Shown here: piece by piece, positions 36,503 through 45,541 of the stretch
Layout of the letters: the number at the start of each line of letters is the position of its first letter
Position numbering within the stretch: the stretch's first letter is position 1
Source of the DNA: Peribacillus faecalis
Lineage (GTDB): Bacteria > Bacillota > Bacilli > Bacillales > DSM-1321
Direction: 5' to 3'
DNA: 64,000 nucleotides
Assembly (NCBI RefSeq): GCF_014712675.1
Contig: NZ_JACXSI010000019.1
Location: 1-64,000, forward strand
Position numbers and translations under genes: made by a program
The notes under the pieces: model-generated
Told to the model about the DNA's origin: nothing
The model's database searches: none
The model's input: the letters and a program-made list of their open reading frames with translations, nothing else

Positions 36503-38863
36503 ATGTTATCCTTTTTCAAAAATGAACAAAGAACTCAACAAAAACAGTTAAAGAAGTACCAAAAGAAAGTCAACCAAATTAACGCACTTGAACCCAAATA
36601 CACAGCATTCACAGACGAGCAGCTAAGAGACATGACAAGTACATTTAAACAACAACTGAATGACGGCAAAAAAATCGTGGACATCATTCCTGATGCATTT
36701 GCGGTTGTTCGTGAAGCATCTAAACGTGTTTTAGGGTTGCGTCATTTTGATGTACAGCTTATTGGCGGTCTTGTTCTATGCGAAGGAAATATTTCAGAGA
36801 TGGCTACCGGAGAGGGAAAAACACTGGTCGCTTCATTGCCGAGTTATGTACTGGCGCTTGAAGGGAAGGGCGTTCATGTCATTACCGTCAATGAGTACTT
36901 AGCGCAGCGCGACCGTGAGATTATCGGTCAAATCCACGAATTCCTAGGCTTGACTGTAGGTCTTAACTTACCGATGATGCAGCCCCAGGAAAAGCAAGCG
37001 GCATATAGGGCCGATATTACGTATGGCGTAGGGACTGAATTCGGATTTGATTATTTACGTGATAACCTTGTCAGTAATCCAGCTGAAAAGGTTCAGCGAC
37101 CGTACCACTTTGCTATTATCGACGAGGTGGATAGCGTACTGATCGATGAAGCAAAAACCCCCCTGATTATCGCAGGAAAAATGGCATCCAACACCGATCT
37201 TCACTACATCTCAGCCCGCCTGGCAAAATCCTTTGAAAAAGATATTCATTATACATTTGATGAAGAAACGAAAGCGACAAGTCTGACCGACGAAGGGATT
37301 GAAAAAGTAGAAAAGTCTTTCGACGTCGATAATTTATATGCAATTGAACACCAAACACTATACCACTATGTAATTCAAGGTGTTCGTGCGCATGTCATGT
37401 TCAAACGCGATGTAGATTATATCGTTAAAGAAGGTAAAATCCTGCTTGTCGATATGTTTACAGGACGCATCATGGAAGGGCGTTCTTTAAGCGATGGATT
37501 GCATCAGGCAATCGAGGCAAAAGAAGGCCTTGTTCTTACAGAAGAAAATAAAACTCAAGCTTCTGTAACGATTCAAAACTATTTCAGAATGTATCCGATG
37601 ATGGCCGGCATGACCGGAACAGCTAAGACGGAAGAAAAAGAATTCAACCAAGTATATGGTATGCAAGTTGTTTCGATTCCGACAAATCGTCCAAAACAAC
37701 GCATCGACCATCCGGATCGCATTTATTTAACAACAGAGCAAAAGTATAAAGCAATGATCAAAAAAGTAAAAGAATGCCACGCAACCGGACAACCGATACT
37801 AATCGGCACCACTTCTATATTACAGTCTGAAAGGGTTGCAAAGTATTTGCAAAAAGAAAACCTGAAATATGAAATTTTGAATGCGAAGAGCGTTGAGCAA
37901 GAAGTCCGCCTCATTTCATTGGCCGGACAAAAAGGTCAAATTACGATTGCAACAAATATGGCCGGTCGTGGGACCGACATATTACTCGGCGAAGGCGTAG
38001 ACAAGCTTGGCGGTCTATTCGTTCTTGGAACAGAGAAGCACGAAAGCCGCCGTGTCGATAACCAACTGCGCGGGCGCTCCGGACGCCAAGGTAATCCCGG
38101 TGCCAGTGAATTCTACATCTCACTTCAAGATGATATGTTCCGCCGCTTTGCCAGTGAAGAAATAGAAAAAATACAGAAAAAGTTAACGGCCGATGCTGAA
38201 GGTCTAGTTACAAGCAAAAATATTTTAGAGTTTGTCGACCGTACACAACGTATCGTTGAAGGTTCTTTCTATTCTATGCGTGAATACAACTTGAAGCTGG
38301 ACGATGTCATTAATGAGCAGCGTAACATCATTTACACATTGCGTAATAGAATGATTGCTGAAGAAGATTTAATCGAACTTGCAAACCAATTCATTTCACG
38401 ATCTGTCAAAAATGAAATTGGGCAAATAGCGATTGAAGATGTTGACCCTGAAGATTGGAATATGCACGAACTGGAATTGGAGCTTAAAGCTTTATTGGCT
38501 AGCGATGAACTTTCACTGCCGGACACTGTTCGCTCACAGCAAGACTTATTTGACTTTTTACGTCCATCCAAGGAAAGCCATGCCCGACAGTTGCAAGCAC
38601 TGAAAGAAAATCAAACATTCCAGCATTCATTAAAATACATGATGCTAAGCAGATTAGATCTCTGTTGGATTACACATCTTGAGCTGATGACACGCTTAAA
38701 GGAAGGAATCAGTCTGCGTTCATACCAGCAAGAGGATCCGCTCCGTATCTATCAAAGAGAAGGTTTGGAGCTATTCACTCTTTCCTATAACAAAATAGCT
38801 AAACATATTGCATTAGACGCAGCGAATGCAGTAAGAGCCACTCAGCAGGAAGAAGCTGTATAA
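36503..38863 (+). CDS. secA2: Accessory Sec ATPase SecA2
   Basis: Second SecA-type motor that exports a subset of proteins, S-layer proteins in B. anthracis. The 786-residue protein has Walker A MATGEGKT (100-107), DEVDSVLIDEAKTP, and helicase motifs ending RGRSGRQGN. It lacks the zinc-binding SEC-C tail and has a shorter wing region than SecA at 7.8-10.3 kb. The next gene, slaP, confirms the accessory system. No SecY2 lies here, so it must use the normal channel. Confidence 0.96.
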   Translation: MLSFFKNEQRTQQKQLKKYQKKVNQINALEPKYTAFTDEQLRDMTSTFKQQLNDGKKIVDIIPDAFAVVREASKRVLGLRHFDVQLIGGLVLCEGNISEMATGEGKTLVASLPSYVLALEGKGVHVITVNEYLAQRDREIIGQIHEFLGLTVGLNLPMMQPQEKQAAYRADITYGVGTEFGFDYLRDNLVSNPAEKVQRPYHFAIIDEVDSVLIDEAKTPLIIAGKMASNTDLHYISARLAKSFEKDIHYTFDEETKATSLTDEGIEKVEKSFDVDNLYAIEHQTLYHYVIQGVRAHVMFKRDVDYIVKEGKILLVDMFTGRIMEGRSLSDGLHQAIEAKEGLVLTEENKTQASVTIQNYFRMYPMMAGMTGTAKTEEKEFNQVYGMQVVSIPTNRPKQRIDHPDRIYLTTEQKYKAMIKKVKECHATGQPILIGTTSILQSERVAKYLQKENLKYEILNAKSVEQEVRLISLAGQKGQITIATNMAGRGTDILLGEGVDKLGGLFVLGTEKHESRRVDNQLRGRSGRQGNPGASEFYISLQDDMFRRFASEEIEKIQKKLTADAEGLVTSKNILEFVDRTQRIVEGSFYSMREYNLKLDDVINEQRNIIYTLRNRMIAEEDLIELANQFISRSVKNEIGQIAIEDVDPEDWNMHELELELKALLASDELSLPDTVRSQQDLFDFLRPSKESHARQLQALKENQTFQHSLKYMMLSRLDLCWITHLELMTRLKEGISLRSYQQEDPLRIYQREGLELFTLSYNKIAKHIALDAANAVRATQQEEAV

Positions 38864-38900
38864 TCAACGGGTTAGGGAGATCAATAAAGGGGGAATTATT

Positions 38901-39797
38901 ATGTTTTCCATTTTCCGAAAGTCAAAAAAAATGAAGAACGAAGGAAAAGATAGTGCTTTTTCTTCAAAAGAACTTATTAATACGGAAGACGATCATAAAA
39001 AAGTTGATGTGAACGAGGATATCGAAACGGCCTTATCGTTGCATGCTTCTTGGGCACTTTCTGCAGAACAGACATATGTATACCGTTTCTTGAATAACGA
39101 ATTAGCGCCGTTGAAGCCGAACCAAATTTCATTGGCCGGCACAGAAATGCGCCGCGAGGGCGATGATTTGTTGGCTATTGCTTTTGTCCGCAATAGCTTA
39201 AGCAAAGCGATTAAGTTTGAAAAGGTGACACTGCTGTTGCTAGATGTAGATCAGCAACCAATCGCCCGTCATGAGTTTGATATGTCACAACTTGGTGAGC
39301 TACCCGGAAGAAGCAGCCGTCCTTGGCAGTTTATTTTCCCTAAAAATTCAATTATAAAACAAGAATTTTCCACTACTGATTGGTCAATCGCCTTTGAGAT
39401 TAAACAAAAGCATAAGCTTGACTTGGAAGAGTCTTGGAATACGAGCTTAAGTACAGAAGACAAAGAAAAATTAAAGAAAATCGTTGATGATCTAACACCG
39501 CCAAAAGAAGGTGAAGTGAACTTCATGGGTCTGCAGGCACACAGAATCGAAAGCGGCGACCTTCATGTAACAGTATTAATCCGCAATGGCAGTTCAAAAA
39601 CGATTAATCTTCAGCTGCTGCCTCTTGAAATACACGACGCATCTAAAAAGGTCATTGCAAAAGGCGGATTCCAATTAGATAATTTACAAGTTGTAGCCAA
39701 TACTACAAAACCATGGACTTTCATCTTCCCTGCTGCTCTTGTCACAGAGAAAGAAATAGATTTAAAATCATGGACTATTTCAACAGTATGTCAATGA
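38901..39797 (+). CDS. slaP: Accessory Sec system S-layer assembly protein SlaP
   Basis: Cytoplasmic partner of SecA2 in S-layer protein export, known from B. anthracis. The 298-residue product has a charged start and two copies of the SLAP domain: HASWALSAEQTYVYRFLNN ... RPWQFIFPKNS ... DWSIAFE (about 48-160) and a second ending KPWTFIFPAALVTEKE ... SWTIS (about 180-296). It lies 37 nt behind secA2 with GGGGG before the ATG. No S-layer (SLH) protein gene is in the window. Confidence 0.9.
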   Translation: MFSIFRKSKKMKNEGKDSAFSSKELINTEDDHKKVDVNEDIETALSLHASWALSAEQTYVYRFLNNELAPLKPNQISLAGTEMRREGDDLLAIAFVRNSLSKAIKFEKVTLLLLDVDQQPIARHEFDMSQLGELPGRSSRPWQFIFPKNSIIKQEFSTTDWSIAFEIKQKHKLDLEESWNTSLSTEDKEKLKKIVDDLTPPKEGEVNFMGLQAHRIESGDLHVTVLIRNGSSKTINLQLLPLEIHDASKKVIAKGGFQLDNLQVVANTTKPWTFIFPAALVTEKEIDLKSWTISTVCQ

Positions 39798-40082
39798 CAG
39801 AGAAGGAGTCTCCTTGAGAGGATCCTTTTTCTATAATTAAAACCACTATTCCATCGCTAACTTGCAGACACTATCAGTCTCACCAATGGCTTATCCCCAT
39901 TTCTTTTTGTCAATGCACTCATTAACCAATCAAATCGAGAGTGCAAAAAATATATTTCCATATTAGAAAATTAATAGAATTATAGAATATTCCATTAATT
40001 TCACCTTGAACAGTCATCATAGTTACGGTATGATGACAAGAAATATTTGGAGGCATATTAATATTGAAAAGGAGTGTTTGCA

Positions 40083-40709
40083 ATGGGAATCCACACATAT
40101 TTTAAAAGCTTAACGAAACTGGAAAGAATTGAGCGCTGTCCGGGTGAATTTATGTTTGAAAGACACACTGTTGCAAGCCATTCTTTCAAAGTAACTGTAT
40201 ATGCGCAATTCCTCGGTACAGTCGAGGAGCAGAATGGCACTGAAATCAACTGGAAGCTGCTTTATGAAAAAGCAATCAATCACGATTATGCAGAGATTTT
40301 TATCGGAGACATTAAAACGCCGGTTAAGTATTGGACACCGGAAATGCGCACGATGCTGCATAAAGTTGAAGAAGGTATGACCGCTAAATTCATTGAAACC
40401 GAAATTCCTGATGAATTCAAAGATTTTTACCGCGAAAAAATGAAAGAAGGCAAGGATGATACAGTTGAAGGGAAAATTCTTGCTGTAGCTGATAAAGTGG
40501 ATCAAATATATGAAGCATTTTCAGAAATTCAACGAGGCAATGCCGAACCTGTCATTATTGAAATTTATCGTGATGCTTTAGTGGCAATTAAAAGCGTTAA
40601 CTTGAAGTGCGTCGACTACTTCTTAAAATATGTGCTCGCTGAGATGGTAGAGGAAGAAATGATGGCAGCCATAGATATAAAGAAAATAACAGATGAAGCT
40701 TTAGGGTAA
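40083..40709 (+). CDS. HD-domain nucleotide hydrolase (YfbR-like)
   Basis: YfbR proteins remove phosphate from deoxynucleoside 5'-monophosphates. The 208-residue product keeps the metal site: H of ERHTVASHSFKV near residue 33, HDYAEIFIGDIKTP (HD pair near 70) and a distal D in ADKVDQIYEAF. ATG 40083 follows AAAGGAG by 8 nt. Flanking genes give no hint of pathway. Confidence 0.88.
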   Translation: MGIHTYFKSLTKLERIERCPGEFMFERHTVASHSFKVTVYAQFLGTVEEQNGTEINWKLLYEKAINHDYAEIFIGDIKTPVKYWTPEMRTMLHKVEEGMTAKFIETEIPDEFKDFYREKMKEGKDDTVEGKILAVADKVDQIYEAFSEIQRGNAEPVIIEIYRDALVAIKSVNLKCVDYFLKYVLAEMVEEEMMAAIDIKKITDEALG

Positions 40710-40720
40710 TAAAGAAAACT

Positions 40721-40757
40721 TGCCTTTGCCAAGCTGCTAAGGCGCAGGCAAAGGTCT
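40721..40757 (+). terminator. Hairpin after the YfbR-like gene
   Basis: GCCTTTGCC pairs with GGCAAAGG across a 16-nt loop, without a strong T-run. Confidence 0.5.
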
Positions 40758-40844
40758 AGTTGCACTTATACTGTACACTTTAAATTGGTGACTACGACGA
40801 ATCTTCCTTCTAGTTACTAATTTATATATTATAGTGCATGAAGG

Positions 40845-41150
40845 ATCGGTAGCGGTCCTTTTTTAGTTTTGATTCTGCCCCTCGATGTTGCTTCAATAAA
40901 AAAGGGGACATGCGAGAACCGAAATGCGGAAGCGGCCCGCAAGCAAGGAACTGCGACTAAAGACGCTCCGTTCTGTAGCAACGTCGCTGTGACTCTCTTC
41001 CTGAGAGCCTCCGCCCAAGAAACCCGATTTTGGTTTCTTGGACGTGAGGCAAGTAATGAACAACCGCTAAAAATGCCACGTCCACATGTCTTCGCCGATT
41101 TGACCTACATCCAGGAAGCCTTCGAGCATGGCAGGTGCAAGGTTAGACAT
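40845..41150 (+). repeat. Interspersed structured repeat, copy C (most complete)
   Basis: Runs from ATCGGTAGCGGTCCTTTTTT through AAAAAAGGGGACATGCGAG, GCGGAAGCGGCCCGC, CGTCGCTGTGACTCTC/GAGAG, AAGAAACC/GGTTTCTT, TCTTCGCCGATTTGACCTAC, GAGCATGGCAGGTGCAAG and GGTTAGACA. Three local hairpins are visible, and the T-run and A-run at the 5' end are complementary. A 122-codon frame across it looks accidental. Confidence 0.8.
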
Positions 41151-41415
41151 CCTCTAGGCCGGGCAAATGCCCAATGGGGCTTGCCTGCACAACCGACCTG
41201 TCTCCAAAATCTTTCGACACAACTACTATTTCTTTAGACAATATTTTTTGTATTTCTACAAATTTCGCACGTTTTTAGTAAAAAACACTTTAAGAATATG
41301 CATTTAATCTACTATAATAGAAATAAGAGTATAAATTGTAAATATTTTAAAAAATATGCTTAGAAATATTCTTTAAGCCGACCGCGCAAACTACTTCTAG
41401 GATGTGAAATTATTT

Positions 41416-41724
41416 ATGATAGGAGATCGTGTTAAACGCATTAGACTCGAAAGAAATTTGTCTATGTCAGAGCTTGCAGAAAAAGCCGGAGTGGCAAAGT
41501 CATATTTAAGCTCTCTTGAAAGAAATTTGCAGAGCAACCCATCCATTCAGTTTTTAGACAAAATTTCAGCCGTTCTGAATGTGTCCGTCGATTCCTTATT
41601 GCACGACGAACCTTTAGATGAAGAATGGCTCGAGATTGTGGAAGAAGCTATGAAGTCCGGCGTCACAAAAGAGCAGTTTAAAGAATTCATTGAATACAGT
41701 AAGTGGAAACTCAAAAAGGATTGA
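41416..41724 (+). CDS. sinR: SinR-like transcriptional repressor
   Basis: Represses matrix and biofilm genes in B. subtilis and is released by SinI. The 102-residue product has an N-terminal XRE helix-turn-helix (MIGDRVKRIRLER ... AGVAKSYLSSLERN, about 1-62) nearly identical to SinR, and a C-terminal SinI-interacting helix pair (DEEWLEIVEEAMKSGVTKEQ). ATG 41416 gives the same start as SinR; an in-frame GTG at 41404 is possible. The cognate sinI lies convergently at 41825-41974. Confidence 0.93.
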   Translation: MIGDRVKRIRLERNLSMSELAEKAGVAKSYLSSLERNLQSNPSIQFLDKISAVLNVSVDSLLHDEPLDEEWLEIVEEAMKSGVTKEQFKEFIEYSKWKLKKD

Positions 41725-41740
41725 ATTCAGCCATAATAAA

Positions 41741-41790
41741 AACCCTTAGCAACCAAGTACCGCTTCCAATACATGATCCGCTAAGGGTTG
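41741..41790 (-). terminator. Terminator of sinI (shared with sinR end)
   Basis: AACCCTTAGC pairs with GCTAAGGGTT across a long loop; the minus strand continues TTTTTATTATG. Confidence 0.7.
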
Positions 41791-41824
41791 AATCCAATAT
41801 TATTATCTTTTTTATACATAGCAA

Positions 41825-41974
41825 TTAATTAACCTTTTCCAATACTTCCGGCTGCAGGTCCTCTCCGTTCTTTTTTCCAAGCAAAAACTGACGGACTTCT
41901 TTTTTCGTAAGCCCCGCTTTCTTTGCCTGCTTAATCAGCTTTAACCACTCTTGGTTTAACCCTTGATTGTCCAT
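41825..41974 (-). CDS. sinI: SinI-like anti-repressor, small protein
   Basis: Predicted to bind SinR and release its targets. The 49-residue product MDNQGLNQEWLKLIKQ..., with AKKAGLTKKEVRQFLLGKK, shows the SinI pattern L(N/D)QEW-x(2)-L-x(3)-A-x(3)-G-x(4)-(E)(I/V)R-x-FL and resembles the SinR C-terminus. The ATG at 41974 follows GTGGGTG. It is oriented tail-to-tail with sinR rather than upstream in the same direction as in B. subtilis. Confidence 0.85.
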   Translation of the reverse strand: MDNQGLNQEWLKLIKQAKKAGLTKKEVRQFLLGKKNGEDLQPEVLEKVN

Positions 41975-42228
41975 AACAACACCCACTTTCCTTCCTCCAA
42001 AACGGCCTTTCTTAGGCCATATAACCCTTTGTAAAGGACCTGCATTTTTCGCAGCTTTTCACTAATGTCAATCCTCTTCTCCTGACAAAGACAATTTCCC
42101 TTCATCCCATTATATGCCTAATCACAGAAGAAAAATGTTACTTCTTGTCACTGATTGCCAAGAAAACTTAATATCTTTGTTCATAGTTGCATTATAGCTA
42201 CTAATTGTTAAAAATGAATAAAACAAAA

Positions 42229-42348
42229 TTATATATAGAATTTTTTTACATTTCTACGTTCTATATGTCGAATAATATGTCTTTCTCCCCAAATATGCGC
42301 TTCTGTTGCTTTAAATTCACTTAAATCCGCTCCGCATACGGGACACAT
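42229..42348 (-). CDS. Small zinc-ribbon-like ORF, possibly a frameshifted relic
   Basis: A 39-codon frame starting MCPVCGADLSEFKATEAHIW with GGGGGATGG just before the ATG. It has one CPVC pair and several histidines near the end (HIW...RH...RH). Just upstream, 42465-42349 encodes MEYIVLNKERGVLHVSEK in the same frame before a stop, and KNCYKCRRPSFC in another frame. So this may be the last part of one larger zinc protein broken at A5 and G5 runs. Confidence 0.4.
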   Translation of the reverse strand: MCPVCGADLSEFKATEAHIWGERHIIRHIERRNVKKFYI

Positions 42349-42644
42349 CCATCCCCCTTTCTTATGCTGCAAAATGACGGTCGTCGGCACTTATAGCAAT
42401 TTTTCCGATACGTGAAGCACTCCCCGTTCTTTGTTAAGAACAATATATTCCATTGAGCAATCCATAAAAACTAGCAAATTAGCTCTTTTTTATTATAAAT
42501 TCACCTACAATCGTACTTTATATTGATTTCCCTCTTTTTTCTCTTATTCTTCTGAAATTTTCTTATCTATATGCATGCAGGAAAATGCTATAATAGGTGC
42601 TATATTCATTTACAAAGGACAACTTATAAGGGGAATTTACTAGG

Positions 42645-43208
42645 ATGATGGAGACTAATGCACAAATATTTAAGGCAATCAATAATTTAGGAAAAGAGTA
42701 TACCTTCCTAAACCCTTTTTTCATCTTTATCGCCGACTACACATTGTATATTTTAATTGCAGCCTTACTGCTTTATTGGTTCACACGCAGTAAGAAAAAC
42801 AGAATGATGGTTATTTCATCACTGCTGTCGGTCGTTATTGCAGAAGTTGGCGGTAAAATTATCGGTTTATTGCATTTTAATTATCAACCGTTCGTTTCGC
42901 TGTCCGGTGTCAATCAGCTAATAGAAAAAGATATCGGAAACTCTTTTCCGAGTGATCATACAATCATCTTTTTCACTGTATGTTTTACATTCTTTTTCTT
43001 TAAAAAGAAATACAAGCATTTATGGATTGTTCTCGCCTTGCTTGTCGGGCTTTCGCGCATTTGGGTAGGTGTTCACTATCCAGCTGATGTGCTGATGGGT
43101 GCGGTAACAGGAATCGGTGCCGCATACTTATGCTACAGACTGGTACCGAAAAATCGTAAAATCCGAAAAATTGTCGCTAAAGCAGTCGCATTACAAGTCT
43201 ATAAATAG
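42645..43208 (+). CDS. bcrC: PAP2-type undecaprenyl pyrophosphate phosphatase (BcrC-like)
   Basis: Recycles the wall lipid carrier by removing phosphate from undecaprenyl-PP. The 187-residue membrane protein has about five to six hydrophobic segments and phosphatase motifs PSDH (102-105) and SR-x(5)-H-x(3)-D (S137, R138, H144, D148). In the first motif, K71 is followed by QP at 81-82 where RP is usual. BcrC of B. subtilis has the same PSDHT variant. An overall membrane phosphatase role is firm; the exact lipid substrate is inferred. Confidence 0.85.
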   Translation: MMETNAQIFKAINNLGKEYTFLNPFFIFIADYTLYILIAALLLYWFTRSKKNRMMVISSLLSVVIAEVGGKIIGLLHFNYQPFVSLSGVNQLIEKDIGNSFPSDHTIIFFTVCFTFFFFKKKYKHLWIVLALLVGLSRIWVGVHYPADVLMGAVTGIGAAYLCYRLVPKNRKIRKIVAKAVALQVYK

Positions 43209-43245
43209 AAAACGGCACCGGTCCTTTTTGGTTAGACAGCTCTCC
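43208..43245 (+). repeat. Interspersed structured repeat, copy F (mini-derivative)
   Basis: ACGGCACCGGTCCTTTTT (the family's 5' end) is joined directly to GGTTAGACAGC (its 3' end), overlapping the bcrC stop. This looks like a near-total internal deletion. Confidence 0.55.
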
Positions 43246-43274
43246 AACTTCAAAAATTATTATTCTTAAGAGGT

Positions 43275-43320
43275 AAAACAGCAATACCATGGCTTAAAAT
43301 AGCCTTGGCATTGCTGTTTT
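43275..43320. terminator. Bidirectional terminator bcrC / rpiR
   Basis: AACAGCAAT, CCA and GGCT pair with AGCC, TGG and ATTGCTGTT; T-runs flank both sides, so it can serve the convergent genes. Confidence 0.8.
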
Positions 43321-43325
43321 TTTCA

Positions 43326-43386
43326 TCAATCAATCGATTGATTGAAACTTAATGCTGAGAAAAATTCAATCAATCGATTAATTGAA
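43326..43386. promoter_or_regulatory. Two palindromic operator candidates downstream of rpiR
   Basis: A perfect 20-bp palindrome TCAATCAATCGATTGATTGA (43326-43345) and a 22-bp near-palindrome at 43365-43386, centres 40 bp apart. The second covers the rpiR stop codon. Related palindromes lie upstream of the agmatine deiminase gene (45391-45458). Confidence 0.65.
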
Positions 43387-44181
43387 ATCTACTGCTTCCT
43401 CCGAGTACTCCTGACTATCTTCTATAAATTGATATAAAACAAGCTCTAATATCGCTATTGTTGAAATACGCGACGTGATGTCCTGTTTATTCATTTCAAT
43501 TTCATCTGTAAAAATGTATAAATTAATATCGCTTAAATTTTGAATGACATTATTGTCGGCCCCTGTGACAGAAATCAAGTAAGGACTTTGTTTACTGGCT
43601 TTGATTTGCTGCACAAGCTGAATCAATTCAATATCATGTCCTCCATAAGACAGAACGATGACGAGATCGTCTTTCGTCACATGCTGAGCAACTGCTTGCC
43701 GATAATGATAGTCTTCCGGAAATTCAACGAGAAACCCTTTCATCATATAGATGTACTTCACATATTGCGCTACGCATTTGCTTAATCCTTTCGCAAAAAT
43801 GAAGATACGCGGACGTTTTGCAAGCTTTAGCGCAATCTTCTCCATTTTGGAAGGCTCCAACACGCGAACGGACTCAATAATATTTTTCAAATACTCTTCT
43901 CGGTAATCGATTTGCTTCACTACAAACGGAGACGGATCTTGTTCTTTCGTTCTATTGAATAGTGTAAATTTAATGACCGTTGTAAACTCGCGATAACCGG
44001 CGAATCCGAGCTTTTTAACGAAGCGAAGAAAAGTGGTTGTCGAAACGAAGCATTCGGCCGAAACTTCACGAATGCTTTTATTTTTGATTGCGTCCATATT
44101 TTTCACAACAAAATCAAATAACTCACGCTCATTTTTTGTTAAGGTTGTTAAGCTCTTACTCGATATTTCGAAAAAGTCCAT
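43378..44181 (-). CDS. RpiR-family regulator (HTH + SIS domain)
   Basis: Predicted repressor or activator of the adjacent agmatine genes. The 267-residue protein has an N-terminal HTH_6 domain (about 1-80, SIREVSAECFVSTTTFLRFVKKLGF) and a C-terminal SIS domain (about 120-255, IFIFAKGLSK, VLSYGGHDIEL). SIS domains usually sense phosphosugars; here the effector may instead be an agmatine-pathway compound, which is inference. Fourteen nucleotides separate it from the upstream agmatine deiminase gene. Confidence 0.9.
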   Translation of the reverse strand: MDFFEISSKSLTTLTKNERELFDFVVKNMDAIKNKSIREVSAECFVSTTTFLRFVKKLGFAGYREFTTVIKFTLFNRTKEQDPSPFVVKQIDYREEYLKNIIESVRVLEPSKMEKIALKLAKRPRIFIFAKGLSKCVAQYVKYIYMMKGFLVEFPEDYHYRQAVAQHVTKDDLVIVLSYGGHDIELIQLVQQIKASKQSPYLISVTGADNNVIQNLSDINLYIFTDEIEMNKQDITSRISTIAILELVLYQFIEDSQEYSEEAVDFN

Positions 44182-44195
44182 TTCTCGTCTCCTCC

Positions 44196-45296
44196 CTATT
44201 TAGTCCGACGCGGAACGTGCTGGGTTATACAGTGAATATTGCCGCCACCAAGCAAAATTTCTCTTGCCTGAACTCCGATTACTTGGCGGTCCGGGTATAC
44301 TTTTTCAAGCAAAGCTTGGGCGTCTTTATCTTTCGGATCATCAAATAACGGGAAAATAATTGCACCATTTGCCGTATAATAATTGACATAGCTTGCTGCC
44401 AAACGATCACCGGGCTGTCTTGGAAACGTTCCATTCACAGCATCCACTCCTTCGCTTTCTTCCTTTGTAATCAATACAGGACTCGGACAGTGGATTTTAT
44501 GAATTGTAAAGCTGCGGTTTTTGGCATCGCTTACATTCTTTAAAATAAATTCACATTCTCTCGCAATTTTATAATGCGGATCATTCGGGTCATCTGACCA
44601 TGATAAGATAACTTCGCCAGGCTTCACAAAATTCAAAATATTGTCGATATGACCGTTTGTCTCATCTAAATAAAGGCCGCGCTTTAACCAAATGACTTTT
44701 TCCACATTGCAGTATTGCTTTAGAACGGATTCAATTTGTTCCTTGGATAATTCACGGTTTCTGCCCTCGGATAGCAAACACTCTTCTGTCGTAATTAATG
44801 TGCCTTCACCATCGACGTGGATAGAGCAGCCTTCCAAAATAAAATTCTCTAAATGATAAAAATCGATGTTTTCAAGCCAGCATACCTTTTGCGCAACTTG
44901 ATCATCTTTATCCCAAGGAAAGTACAAACCGTCAAACAGGCCGCCCCATGCATTGAATCGCCAATCTATGCCGCGCAGTTTCCCTTCCTCGTTGATGACA
45001 TACGTCGGTCCAAAATCACGAATCCAGGAGTCATTGCTCGACATTTCCACTGTGCGAATTTGTTCCGGAAGCATACTGCGAGCATTTTCATATTGTTGTG
45101 CTGATACGAGCACTGTTACCGGTTCAAATGCACTGATTGCGGTTGCAACCTCTGTGAAACAAGCTTGTGCCGGCTTTGCACCTAAGCGCCAATTATCTGT
45201 CCTCTCAGGCCAAATGATGTAACACCCTTCATGCTCTTCAAACTCTCCCGGCATCCGGTACCCATCCGCCTTCGGAAGTGTTCCTTCAATTTTCAT
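44196..45296 (-). CDS. aguA: Agmatine deiminase, copy 1
   Basis: Converts agmatine to N-carbamoylputrescine plus ammonia. The 366-residue protein belongs to the porphyromonas-type PAD family, with nucleophile C356 in [12 protein letters not shown] and conserved [20 protein letters not shown]. In the EGCSIHVDG block this copy has Cys where copy 2 and most relatives have Gly (EGGSIHVDG). It is transcribed with the RpiR gene and separated from copy 2 by operators and a terminator. Confidence 0.94.
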   Translation of the reverse strand: MKIEGTLPKADGYRMPGEFEEHEGCYIIWPERTDNWRLGAKPAQACFTEVATAISAFEPVTVLVSAQQYENARSMLPEQIRTVEMSSNDSWIRDFGPTYVINEEGKLRGIDWRFNAWGGLFDGLYFPWDKDDQVAQKVCWLENIDFYHLENFILEGCSIHVDGEGTLITTEECLLSEGRNRELSKEQIESVLKQYCNVEKVIWLKRGLYLDETNGHIDNILNFVKPGEVILSWSDDPNDPHYKIARECEFILKNVSDAKNRSFTIHKIHCPSPVLITKEESEGVDAVNGTFPRQPGDRLAASYVNYYTANGAIIFPLFDDPKDKDAQALLEKVYPDRQVIGVQAREILLGGGNIHCITQHVPRRTK

Positions 45297-45390
45297 AAGC
45301 GATCATTCCTATCTATTAAATCTGCAGTCTATTTAATTTTAAATTTACTGGTGAATTGTGAATATTTATTGGGGTAGAGGTTTCTAAATA

Positions 45391-45458
45391 TTTAATTAAT
45401 CGATTGATTGAAAACTGGGATTTTCTCTATATTGCATTAATCAATCGTTTGATTGAAA
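45391..45458. promoter_or_regulatory. Two palindromic operator candidates upstream of aguA copy 1
   Basis: TTTAATTAATCGATTGATTG (45391-45410, extending to 45413) and TTAATCAATCGTTTGATTGA (45437-45456), centred 45 bp apart, match the palindromes near 43.35 kb. Likely binding sites for the RpiR protein. Confidence 0.7.
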
Positions 45459-45510
45459 GGTATATAAATGCTGTCATAATGCGTTTTTCTTATTCTTGCA
45501 AAAATAAAAA

Positions 45511-45533
45511 AGTGCCGGACGGGATCCGGCACT
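45511..45533 (-). terminator. Terminator of aguA copy 2
   Basis: AGTGCCGGA pairs perfectly with TCCGGCACT around a 5-nt loop, followed on the minus strand by TTTTTTATTTTTG. Confidence 0.92.
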
Positions 45534-45541
45534 CCTTATAT

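Noticed and set aside
40869-41237. 122-codon plus-strand frame
   Set aside because: Entirely over repeat copy C; the frame is not preserved in copies A, B or D.
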